Source: Actinomycetes bacterium (lineage in GTDB: Bacteria; Actinomycetota; Actinomycetes; Propionibacteriales; Propionibacteriaceae). From it: 26,697 bases of DNA. The stretch lies in the NCBI GenBank assembly GCA_023393755.1, contig JAEXCA010000272.1:1-26697 (forward strand), read 5' to 3'. The stretch's first letter is position 1; every line of letters begins with the position of its first letter. The notes under the pieces were generated by a model. That model saw only the letters and a list, made by a program, of their open reading frames with translations. It ran no database searches and was not told the DNA's origin. Below, in pieces: positions 7,265-14,211 of the stretch. The translations under genes and the position numbers were made by a program.

Positions 7265-8199
7265 TGGTGGCGATCGTCGGCCTGGGCACCCTGGCGATGG
7301 ACGTGCTGGTTCAGGTGGACCGGCTGCCCGGCGCGGACGGGTTCGCCGTGGTGACCGGCCGCAGCTTCCTCCCGGGCGGCTCCGGGACGAACGTGATCGC
7401 CCAGGCGGCCCGGCTGGGCGCCGACTGCAGCTACATCGGCAAGGTCGGGGACGACCAAGTGGGCCACCAGATCCTCGCCTCGCTGCGGGCGGAAGGGGTG
7501 GACGTCTCGGACATGCGGGTGCTCAACGGCGGGACCTCGCTGAGCACGACAGTCGTGGTCGACGCCGAGGGCCAACGGTTCATCCTGCTGGAGCTGGGCG
7601 ATGCGTTCGCCTCCCTGACCGCGGCCGAGGTGAACACCGCCACGATTGCCGGCGCGACCGTGTTCTACACCGATCTGCTCCCCCGGGAGGCCGCGCTGGC
7701 CGGTGCTCGGGCAGCCCGGCTGGCCGGTGTCCCGGTGGTCTTCGGCCTCGAGGTCGGGCTGCCCACCATGGACGGCCTCGGCGTCACCACCCAGGACGTG
7801 CTGGAGCTGGCCGCCCGGGCTGACCTCTTCCTGCCCTGTCGCGAGGGCCTGGCGGGTCTGGCCGGTTCCGACGACCTGGAAGCGGGGCTGACCTTCCTGG
7901 CCCGCCACTGCTCGGGGACGGCGATCGTCACGCTCGGCTCCGAAGGCGCGGTGGCCGTCCACCCCGATGGCACCCGGACCAGGGTGCCGGGCGTCCCGGT
8001 GGCCGCCGTGGACACCACCGGCGCCGGGGACGCCTTCGCCGGCGCCCTTCTCGTGTTCCACTATCTCGACCGCCTGGACATCGCCGAGGCGGTTCGCCTG
8101 GCCAATGCGGTCGCTGCCGACTCCTGCACCCGCCTGGGTGCCCGGTCCGGTCCGGACCGGATCCGTCTGAACGCCTTCATCAACGACACCGAGGAGTAG
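7264..8199 (+). CDS. PfkB-family (ribokinase-like) sugar or nucleoside kinase
   Basis: A 311-residue kinase that transfers phosphate from ATP to a sugar or nucleoside hydroxyl. The N-terminal substrate-binding signature has FLPGGSGTNVIAQAARLGA and YIGKVGDDQVG. The C-terminal PfkB signature DTTGAGDAFAGALL carries the catalytic base Asp256 and the GAG anion hole. The length is normal for the family. The ATG at 7264 overlaps the regulator stop codon by one base (TGATG) and has GGAGG upstream, so the two are translationally coupled. It is followed two bases later by the ECF S component. In E. coli a PfkB kinase (yegV) also sits with a GntR regulator, an ADP-ribosylglycohydrolase-like gene and a nucleoside-type transporter, which supports a ribosyl or nucleoside substrate. 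The exact substrate cannot be read from the sequence. Confidence 0.88.
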   Translation: MVAIVGLGTLAMDVLVQVDRLPGADGFAVVTGRSFLPGGSGTNVIAQAARLGADCSYIGKVGDDQVGHQILASLRAEGVDVSDMRVLNGGTSLSTTVVVDAEGQRFILLELGDAFASLTAAEVNTATIAGATVFYTDLLPREAALAGARAARLAGVPVVFGLEVGLPTMDGLGVTTQDVLELAARADLFLPCREGLAGLAGSDDLEAGLTFLARHCSGTAIVTLGSEGAVAVHPDGTRTRVPGVPVAAVDTTGAGDAFAGALLVFHYLDRLDIAEAVRLANAVAADSCTRLGARSGPDRIRLNAFINDTEE

Positions 8200-8201
8200 A
8201 A

Positions 8202-8726
8202 ATGTCCCTTTCCGATCGAGCTCCCGACAACGCCAAGGGCTCGCTGGTCTCGGCCAAGAGCCTGGCCATCATGGCGATCTTCATCGCGCTGAGCGCGGTG
8301 GGGTCGCTCATCAAGATCCCCAGCCCGCTGGGGTCGATCGGCCTGGATTCGGCTCCGGGCTACTTCGCGGCGGTCGGCTTCGGCGGCTGGATCGGCTTCA
8401 TCGTGATCGCGGTCGGCCACCTGCTCTCGTCGGCGATCGTCGGCTTCCCGCTCACCCTGCCGGTGCACCTGGCGGTCGCCCTTGGCATGGGGGTGTGTGC
8501 CCTGGTCTTCCGCTGGCTGGGTCGAAAGGGCCTGGGCGGGCTGATCGTCGCCGTCGTCGTCGCGGCGTTGCTCAACAGCTTCGCGCTCGGGTTGATCGTG
8601 CTGCCGATCGGTGGCTGGGGCATGTACCTCGGCGCGGTGCCGTCGCTGCTGGTGGCGGCGGTGGTCAACCTGGTGATCGCCGCGGTCGCCTACTACGCGG
8701 TCCGCAACAGCAAGCTGCTGAACTGA
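8202..8726 (+). CDS. ECF transporter S component (substrate-specific subunit)
   Basis: A 174-residue membrane protein of about six hydrophobic segments, the normal size for an S component of an energy-coupling factor importer. These proteins bind vitamins or related small molecules in the membrane and associate with the T and A subunits. The segment around 45-55 (SPLGSIGLDSAPGYFAA) and the following GGWIGFIVIAVGHLLSSAIVGFP are typical of the family. The ATG follows GAGGAG, two bases after the kinase stop codon. The ATPase gene begins four bases after its own stop. Its linkage to kinase, glycohydrolase and AIRS-like genes suggests a riboside or similar ligand; some S components of this size (CblT) take up alpha-ribazole. 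Specificity here is inference. Confidence 0.88.
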   Translation: MSLSDRAPDNAKGSLVSAKSLAIMAIFIALSAVGSLIKIPSPLGSIGLDSAPGYFAAVGFGGWIGFIVIAVGHLLSSAIVGFPLTLPVHLAVALGMGVCALVFRWLGRKGLGGLIVAVVVAALLNSFALGLIVLPIGGWGMYLGAVPSLLVAAVVNLVIAAVAYYAVRNSKLLN

Positions 8727-8730
8727 CCCG

Positions 8731-10458
8731 ATGGCGCAGTCACTGGACGTGGTGGGCGTCCACTACCGGTATCCCCGCTCGGACGCGGAGGTGCTGCGGG
8801 GCGTCGACCTGAGCTTCCCCAAGGGCAGCTTCACCGTGGTCATGGGTCAGACCGGGGCCGGGAAATCCACCCTGCTGATGACGCTGAACGGGGTGATCCC
8901 ACACCTGAAGGAGGGGGAGCTCACCGGCCGGGTGGCGCTCGACGGCACCGACCTGCGCGACTTCCGCGTCCAGACCATCACCGAGTTCGTCGGGCTGGTG
9001 CTGCAGGATCCGGAGAGCCAGATCCTCGGTCGAACCGTGGCCGAGGATGTGGCCTTCGGCCCCCGTAACTACCTGGTGCCGCGGCAGGAGATCCTCACCC
9101 GCGTCGCCGATTCCCTCGCCAGCGTCGCGCTGGACGGCTTCGCGGAGCGGGAGACCGCCCAGCTCTCCGGCGGCCAGAAGCAGCGCCTGGCGATCGCCGG
9201 GATTCTCGCGCTGCACCCGCAGGTGATCTGCCTGGACGAGCCGACCTCCGAGCTCGATCCGCAGGGCAGGGCCGAGATCTACGACACGGTGGACGCGCTG
9301 CGCCGGTCGGGCGAGGCCAGCATCATCGCCGTCGAACACGCCAGCGCGGACGTCGTCCATCGCGCCGATCAGCTGGTGGTCCTGAAGGACGGACAGGTCA
9401 GTTGGCAGGGCGCGCCGACCGAGTTCTTCCGCGATCCCGCCCTGGTGGCGGCCAACCTGATCAAACCCCTGCCGTTGGCCGTGGTCGGCGCCGAGCTCGT
9501 CGCCGCCGGGCTGATCACGTCCGAACAGGTGCCGTTGGACGTGGCCGCCGCCGAGCAGCTGATTCTCTCCCTGGCCGACGGCCGGGACGTGCCGCCGCCT
9601 GCCCCCGCCGAGCCGACGGCGGTCACCGGTGAACCGGTCATCGAACTGCGCGGGCTGACCCACACCTACCCTGGCGGGCACCGCGGCCTGGCCGGGGTCG
9701 ATCTGGTGGTGCGACGCGGTGAGTACGTCGCCATCGTCGGACGCAACGGGGCCGGCAAGACCACCCTGGTCAAGCACCTGAACCGGATCCTCGACCCGAC
9801 CGCGGGCACGGTGCTGGTCAACGGCTCCGACACCAGCCGGCTGGAGCCGTGGCAGCTGGCGCAGCACGTCGGCTACGTCTTCCAGAACCCCGACCACCAG
9901 ATCTTCAGCACCACGGTCGCCGAGGAGATCCGGTACGGGCTCAAGCTCGCCGGGCTGCCGGCCGCGGAGATCGACCAACGGATCGACGAGGTCCTGGCCG
10001 TCACCGGCCTGGACGCGGTGCGCGACGAGCACCCGTTCTCGCTGGGCAAGGGGGAACGGCAGCGCATCGCGGTGGCGTCGATCCTCGCCCTGCGCCCGGC
10101 CATCCTGGTGGTCGACGAACCCACCACGGGCCAGGACTGGGCGGGGGTGCAGACCATGATGGAGCTGGTCGACCGGCTCAACGCCGCCGGGACCACCATC
10201 CTGATGGTCACCCACGACATCGACGTGGTGGCCCACCACGCGAAGCGGGTGGTGGTGATGAACGACGGCCAGGTGACGGCCGACGGCGCGACCGCGGAGA
10301 TCCTGGCGCGCACCGACGTGCTGGCCCGGGCGGCGGTGGAAACCACCCAGACGGTCGCGTTGTCACGTCGGCTGTGGCCGGAGTCGCAGCCCGTCCTGGA
10401 CGAGGCCGAGCTGGGGCGGCACCTGGCCCGCGTCCTGGCCGGGGAGGATCGGCGATGA
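8731..10458 (+). CDS. ECF transporter fused A-A' ATPase
   Basis: A 575-residue protein with two ABC ATPase domains that powers the ECF importer. Domain 1 has Walker A GQTGAGKST (39-47), signature LSGGQKQ (145-151) and Walker B VICLDEPTSELD (165-176). Domain 2 has Walker A GRNGAGKTT (337-345), a divergent signature SLGKGERQ (437-444) and Walker B ILVVDEPTTGQD (458-469), with the usual switch His in each half. The divergence of the second signature suggests asymmetric ATP sites, as in many heterodimeric or fused ABC pairs. There is a Q-loop with FQNPDHQIF. There is no clear Shine-Dalgarno, and the start follows the S-component stop by four bases, so coupling is likely. The gene overlaps the T component by four bases (ATGA). 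Confidence 0.95.
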   Translation: MAQSLDVVGVHYRYPRSDAEVLRGVDLSFPKGSFTVVMGQTGAGKSTLLMTLNGVIPHLKEGELTGRVALDGTDLRDFRVQTITEFVGLVLQDPESQILGRTVAEDVAFGPRNYLVPRQEILTRVADSLASVALDGFAERETAQLSGGQKQRLAIAGILALHPQVICLDEPTSELDPQGRAEIYDTVDALRRSGEASIIAVEHASADVVHRADQLVVLKDGQVSWQGAPTEFFRDPALVAANLIKPLPLAVVGAELVAAGLITSEQVPLDVAAAEQLILSLADGRDVPPPAPAEPTAVTGEPVIELRGLTHTYPGGHRGLAGVDLVVRRGEYVAIVGRNGAGKTTLVKHLNRILDPTAGTVLVNGSDTSRLEPWQLAQHVGYVFQNPDHQIFSTTVAEEIRYGLKLAGLPAAEIDQRIDEVLAVTGLDAVRDEHPFSLGKGERQRIAVASILALRPAILVVDEPTTGQDWAGVQTMMELVDRLNAAGTTILMVTHDIDVVAHHAKRVVVMNDGQVTADGATAEILARTDVLARAAVETTQTVALSRRLWPESQPVLDEAELGRHLARVLAGEDRR

Positions 10459-11225
10459 AGCTGGAACGGCTCGACGTCCGGGTGAAGATCGCCGCCTTCG
10501 TCGCGCTCATGATCGCGCTGTTCGTGATCACCCACCCGCTGGGCAACCTCGTCCTGCTGGCGTTGCTGGTGGCGGCGCTGCTGATCGCGGGCACCCCGAT
10601 GAACGGGCTGTGGGCGATGCTGCAGCCACTGCTGCTGGTCTTCGTCCTGATCGTCGCGGTGACCATGGTGGCCAGCACCCAGTTCACCCTCGCCGAGAAC
10701 GCCCGGGTGCTGTTCACCCTGGGTGGACTGCGGGCGACCCTCGGCGGACTGCTGGTCGGGCTCAACTTCGTCGTCCGGATCCTGCTGATGGTGGTGGCCA
10801 CCTACGCCTTCACGATCAGCACGCCGATCGACGACCTGCTGATCGTGATGTCGAAGGTTCACGCCCCGTACTGGCTCTCGATCCTGGTGACCACCGCGAT
10901 CTCGTTCATTCCGACCATGGCGCACAAGAAGGACCTCATCGTGGAGGCCCAACGTGCCCGCGGCGCCCGGGCCCGCGGTACCGGGCCGATCGGCCAGATA
11001 GTCTCCTTCGTGCCGATCATGGTGCCGCTGATCACCAACTCGATCCTGCTGGCCGACAACCTGGCGGTGGCGATGACCAACCGGGGCTACGGCGCCACCA
11101 GCTCGATGACGGCCATGCGGGATCTCAGCTTCCGGCCCGGCGACCTGGCAGTGCTCGGCGCCGTGATCGCCGTGCTGGTCGCGGTGTTCTGGATACGGTA
11201 CGGCCTCGGATATGGAGTGGTGTGA
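10455..11225 (+). CDS. ECF transporter T component (EcfT-like)
   Basis: A 256-residue integral membrane protein with about five to six helices: the coupling subunit that links the S component to the two ATPase domains. The cytoplasmic coupling helices carry the conserved Ala-Arg-Gly-type motifs, seen as EAQRARGA (after HKKDLI) and MTNRGYGA near the C-terminus. The ATG overlaps the ATPase stop codon (ATGA) and GGGGAGGAT lies upstream. The stop is one base before the glycohydrolase start. With the preceding S and A-A' genes the set is a complete, dedicated (group I) ECF importer, with no need for shared subunits. Confidence 0.92.
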   Translation: MKLERLDVRVKIAAFVALMIALFVITHPLGNLVLLALLVAALLIAGTPMNGLWAMLQPLLLVFVLIVAVTMVASTQFTLAENARVLFTLGGLRATLGGLLVGLNFVVRILLMVVATYAFTISTPIDDLLIVMSKVHAPYWLSILVTTAISFIPTMAHKKDLIVEAQRARGARARGTGPIGQIVSFVPIMVPLITNSILLADNLAVAMTNRGYGATSSMTAMRDLSFRPGDLAVLGAVIAVLVAVFWIRYGLGYGVV

Positions 11226-11226
11226 G

Positions 11227-12309
11227 ATGAGCGAGACAGCGGACGTGGGACAGGGGACGGTTCCTGGCCGCCGGGGACGGCTCCCTGTCCCACCTTGTCA
11301 GCAGCCGGATCGGGAGGCTGGAACCGCTGAGAGGGCGGCGGGAGCCCTGGCCGGCCTGGCCCTCGGCGACGCGATCGGCATGCCGGGTGAGTTGTGGGTG
11401 CCGGAGCGGATCCGCCAGACCTGGGGTTGGCTGTCCGGCTTCCACCCGGCACCGCAGGGGCACCACATCGTGGACGGCTTCGTCGCCGGGCAGGTCACCG
11501 ACGACACCCAGCAGGCCTACATGCTCGCCGCGACGATCCGCGATGCGGGCGGCGAGGTGCGTGCCGAGGACGTCGCCCGGGAGCTGGTCGCCTGGGCCGA
11601 CCGGGTCGGGGCCAGCGACGGCAAGTTCCTCGGCCCCAGCTCGGCCCGGGCCATCGACCTGCTGCGCTCGGGGGCGGATCCGCGTCTCACCGGTGCCGGT
11701 GGCGACACCAACGGAGCGGCGATGCGGATAGCTCCGATCGGCGTGGTGCGCCGGCCGGACGACCTGGAGGCGCTGGTCGACGCCGTGGTGGAAGCCACCG
11801 TGATGTCGCACGACACCGGGGTCGCGATCAGCGGAGCCTGCCTGGTGGCCGGCGTGGTTTCCGCCGCCGTCGAGGGGGCCGACCTCACCGACGCCATCGA
11901 GGTCGGGATGCATGCCGCGGCGCTGGGCCGGCGGCGCGGCGAGCAGACCGTGGCCGCGTCGGTGACCTCCCGCACCGAGCTCGCGCTCACGCTGGCTGCG
12001 CGAGGCACCGGCGACGAGGAGTTCCTGACCGAGTTGTACGACCTGGTGGGCGCGTGGGTCACGACCACCGAGAGCGTGCCGGCGGCGGTGGGTCTGCTGG
12101 CCCGCGCTGAGGGTGACCCCGTTCGGGCCACCGAACTGGCCGCCAACCTCGGCGGCGACACCGACACGATCGGCGCGATGGCCGGAGCGATGGCGGGGGC
12201 GGTGTCCGGGATCGCGGCCATCCCGGCCGACCTGCTCGCCGTGCTGCGCGAGGTCAACCAGATCGATCCGGACGGGCTGGCCGAGCAGCTCGTCAGGTTC
12301 CGGCGCTAG
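11227..12309 (+). CDS. ADP-ribosylglycohydrolase-family protein (DraG/ARH fold)
   Basis: A 360-residue protein of the ADP-ribosylglycohydrolase family, binuclear-Mg hydrolases that cleave alpha-N- or O-glycosidic bonds to ribose. The core starts with GALAGLALGDAIGMPGE (39-55). Metal ligands are visible in TDDTQ (91-95) and GGDTDTIG (309-316, Asp311 and Asp313); NGAAMRIAPIG and SHDTGVAISGA lie between. The start at 11227 has GGAG nine bases upstream and is one base after the T-component stop. Residues 7-23 are encoded by an embedded palindromic repeat (11245-11293), so the N-terminus is abnormal but still in frame. Being fused into an importer operon argues for a small-molecule riboside substrate rather than ADP-ribosylated protein (inference); E. 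coli yegU is a comparable family member. Confidence 0.88.
   Translation: MSETADVGQGTVPGRRGRLPVPPCQQPDREAGTAERAAGALAGLALGDAIGMPGELWVPERIRQTWGWLSGFHPAPQGHHIVDGFVAGQVTDDTQQAYMLAATIRDAGGEVRAEDVARELVAWADRVGASDGKFLGPSSARAIDLLRSGADPRLTGAGGDTNGAAMRIAPIGVVRRPDDLEALVDAVVEATVMSHDTGVAISGACLVAGVVSAAVEGADLTDAIEVGMHAAALGRRRGEQTVAASVTSRTELALTLAARGTGDEEFLTELYDLVGAWVTTTESVPAAVGLLARAEGDPVRATELAANLGGDTDTIGAMAGAMAGAVSGIAAIPADLLAVLREVNQIDPDGLAEQLVRFRR
11245..11293. repeat. REP-like palindromic repeat inside the glycohydrolase gene
   Basis: GTGGGACAGGG (11245-11255) and CCCTGTCCCAC (11283-11293) are perfect 11-base inverted arms. Between them the block GGGGACGG occurs twice in direct orientation (11253-11260, 11273-11280). 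The 18 bases 11250-11267 recur, inverted, at 26615-26632. The element lies within the first 25 codons of the glycohydrolase, before the conserved domain. Confidence 0.8.
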
Positions 12310-12317
12310 GACGAACG

Positions 12318-13082
12318 ATGACCGACCATCGAGCGGCCGGGCCGCGCCCCACGTCCAGGATCCGCGACCTGCTGGTCCTGGGGGACCTGGTGATCGCCAC
12401 CGACTCCATCGGCGGCATCGGGCCCAAGCCCGCCGACACCGTCCCCGCCGACCCGGCGACGGTGGCGCACTTCGCGCTCCGGGTACCGCTCCTGGAGGTA
12501 CTGTGCTGCGGAGCCCGTCCGGTGGTGGTGATCGACGATCTGTGCGTCGAACTCGAGCCCACCGGCCGACTGATGATCGAGGAGGTGCGCCGGCTGGCGG
12601 CCGAAGCGGGGATCGGCGCCGAAGCGATCACCGGCAGCACCGAGGACAACGTGGTCACCCAGGCCACCGGCATCGGCGTCACCGTGCTCGGCGAGATCCC
12701 CGCCACCGGGCTGATCAGCGGAGGTTCACGGGCCGGCGATCTCGTGCTGTGCGCCGGACGTCCGCTGTCGGCCCCCCACGACGAGGTCTGGATCGGCCAT
12801 CCGGCACAGGTCAGCGTCGCCGCGGTGACCCGGGTGATCGCGTCCGGGCTGGTCCACGACGCGCTGCCGGTCGGTTCCAAGGGGATCGCCTGGGAGGTGG
12901 CGCAGCTCGCCGGATCGGCCGGGCTGGACGTGGCCTGGCAGGACGCCGGGGACCTGCCGCTCACCACCACCGGCGGCCCCGCGAGCTGCGTGCTGTTCAG
13001 CTGCCCACCGGAGTCGAGGCCCGAGGTCGCGGGGCTGCTGGACAGCACCACTGCGCTGACGGTGATCGCCCAGCTGGTCTGA
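12318..13082 (+). CDS. AIR-synthase-like (PurM/ThiL superfamily) protein, possible alpha-ribazole-type kinase
   Basis: A 254-residue protein with the N-terminal pattern of the PurM/SelD/ThiL/HypE superfamily, whose members bind ATP-Mg and activate or phosphorylate small substrates. Visible are the acidic loop DSIGGIGPKPADTV (29-42), VDD-type IDDLCVELEPTG (74-85) and ITGSTEDNVVTQATGIGVTVLG. It is shorter than PurM or ThiL (about 330), so the C-terminal domain is reduced. As far as I recall, the alpha-ribazole kinase CblS of Firmicutes is an AIRS-like protein encoded next to the ECF-type S protein CblT; the GSTE-N segment and gene context would fit that group, but this needs a search. ATG follows AGGACGA, eight bases after the glycohydrolase stop. 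It is the last gene of the operon. Confidence 0.75.
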   Translation: MTDHRAAGPRPTSRIRDLLVLGDLVIATDSIGGIGPKPADTVPADPATVAHFALRVPLLEVLCCGARPVVVIDDLCVELEPTGRLMIEEVRRLAAEAGIGAEAITGSTEDNVVTQATGIGVTVLGEIPATGLISGGSRAGDLVLCAGRPLSAPHDEVWIGHPAQVSVAAVTRVIASGLVHDALPVGSKGIAWEVAQLAGSAGLDVAWQDAGDLPLTTTGGPASCVLFSCPPESRPEVAGLLDSTTALTVIAQLV

Positions 13083-13128
13083 GCCTCCGCCAGGACTGAG
13101 AACGCTGCTTCGCCTCCCGCCAACGAGC

Positions 13129-13150
13129 CCGGATCGCCTCGCAGATCCGG
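13129..13150. terminator. possible bidirectional terminator
   Basis: CCGGATC (13129-13135) and GATCCGG (13144-13150) form a perfect 7-base-pair stem with an eight-base loop in the 101-base gap between the convergent ECF operon and the LacI gene. No T-tract on either side, so intrinsic termination is uncertain. Confidence 0.4.
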
Positions 13151-13183
13151 TTCCAGGGAGCACCCACCCGACACCGGGGCCGG

Positions 13184-14170
13184 TCACCGAGCATCGGCGC
13201 GGGCCAGGAAGGACGCCTTCAGGATCATCTGGCGCGGCTCGGCGGCCGGATCGGCCAGCCGGCGGACGATCGCCTCGCCCGCCAGACGCCCCATCTCGCC
13301 GATCGGCTCCTCGAGCCACTCGGCGTCGTTGCCCAGGTAGCCGTAGTGGGCGGCGTCGCGGTAGCCGAGGATCTCGACGTCCCGGCGCGGCCAGGTGCCG
13401 AGGTGGAGGGCCGCCATCAACTTGGCGGTGAGTACGTTGTTGCTCGCCACGATGGCGGTGCAGCCCTCGTCCAGGAGGGCGTCAGCCGACTCCTGTACCG
13501 GGTCGGTCATCGACTCCAGGTAACGGATCAGCCGTTCGTCCCAGGGAATCGCGTGCTCCTCCAGCGCACCACGGTAGGCCCGGACGCGCTCCGCCGTGGT
13601 GTTGAGGTGCCGGATGCTGGCGAGGAACCCGATCCTGCGGTGCCCTCGTCCGATCAGCCCGGCCACGCCGTCGTGGATCGCGCCGAAGTTGTCGGTGGTG
13701 ATGATGTCGACGGGGGCGTTCTTCAGGGCGCGGTCGACCAGGACCACCGGGAACTCCGGCGGCAGGACGTCCTCGATCTGGCGGTAGTCGTCCAGCGTGG
13801 ACGCGATGACGAGTCCGTCGACGACCCCGGAGCTGAGCATCCGCAGGCAGTCGAGTTCCCGGGCGGCGTCCTCGCGGGTGTTGGACACGACGAGCCGGAA
13901 CTCGTGGGCCTGGAGCACGTCCTCGACCTGCTCGATCAGGGTCGCGAAGTACCCGTTGGCGATATCGGGAACGACGAAGCCGACGGTGTCGCGCGAGCCC
14001 ATCTTGAACTTGCGGGCCAGGATGTTCGGCGAGTACTGCAGCTCGTCGATCGCCGCCATCACCTTCTCGCGGGTGGCGTCGGACACGAAACGGGTCCCGT
14101 TGATGACGTGCGAGACGGTGGCAACAGAGACACCGGCAAGCTTGGCCACGTCCCTGATGCTCGACGACAT
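13184..14170 (-). CDS. LacI-family transcriptional regulator
   Basis: A 328-residue LacI/GalR-type regulator. The N-terminal helix-turn-helix is SSIRDVAKLAGVSVATVSHVINGT (2-25), followed by the hinge segment YSPNILARKFK. The remainder is a periplasmic-binding-protein-like sugar-sensing domain starting at TVGFVVPDIANGYFATLIEQVE. The start at 14170 was chosen over the upstream in-frame Met (14215) because the helix-turn-helix begins right after it and a purine-rich AAGGGGAAAG lies upstream. It is the last gene of the GH172/CUT1 operon, 41 bases after the glycosidase stop. Its probable operator is the direct/inverted repeat at 21282-21302 over the start site of the operon, which would make it an autoregulating local repressor (inference). 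Confidence 0.92.
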   Translation of the reverse strand: MSSSIRDVAKLAGVSVATVSHVINGTRFVSDATREKVMAAIDELQYSPNILARKFKMGSRDTVGFVVPDIANGYFATLIEQVEDVLQAHEFRLVVSNTREDAARELDCLRMLSSGVVDGLVIASTLDDYRQIEDVLPPEFPVVLVDRALKNAPVDIITTDNFGAIHDGVAGLIGRGHRRIGFLASIRHLNTTAERVRAYRGALEEHAIPWDERLIRYLESMTDPVQESADALLDEGCTAIVASNNVLTAKLMAALHLGTWPRRDVEILGYRDAAHYGYLGNDAEWLEEPIGEMGRLAGEAIVRRLADPAAEPRQMILKASFLARADAR

Positions 14171-14211
14171 CCGCTTTCCCCTTCCCTTCTGCCGGGGCTG
14201 CCTCGCGCTGC

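Noticed and set aside
8740..10239. 499-codon minus-strand frame opposite the ECF ATPase
   Set aside because: Antisense shadow of a two-domain ABC ATPase with full Walker motifs.
11227..12309. Role of the ADP-ribosylglycohydrolase as antitoxin of a DarT- or ART-type toxin
   Set aside because: No ADP-ribosyltransferase-like gene is adjacent; it sits inside a transporter/kinase operon instead.
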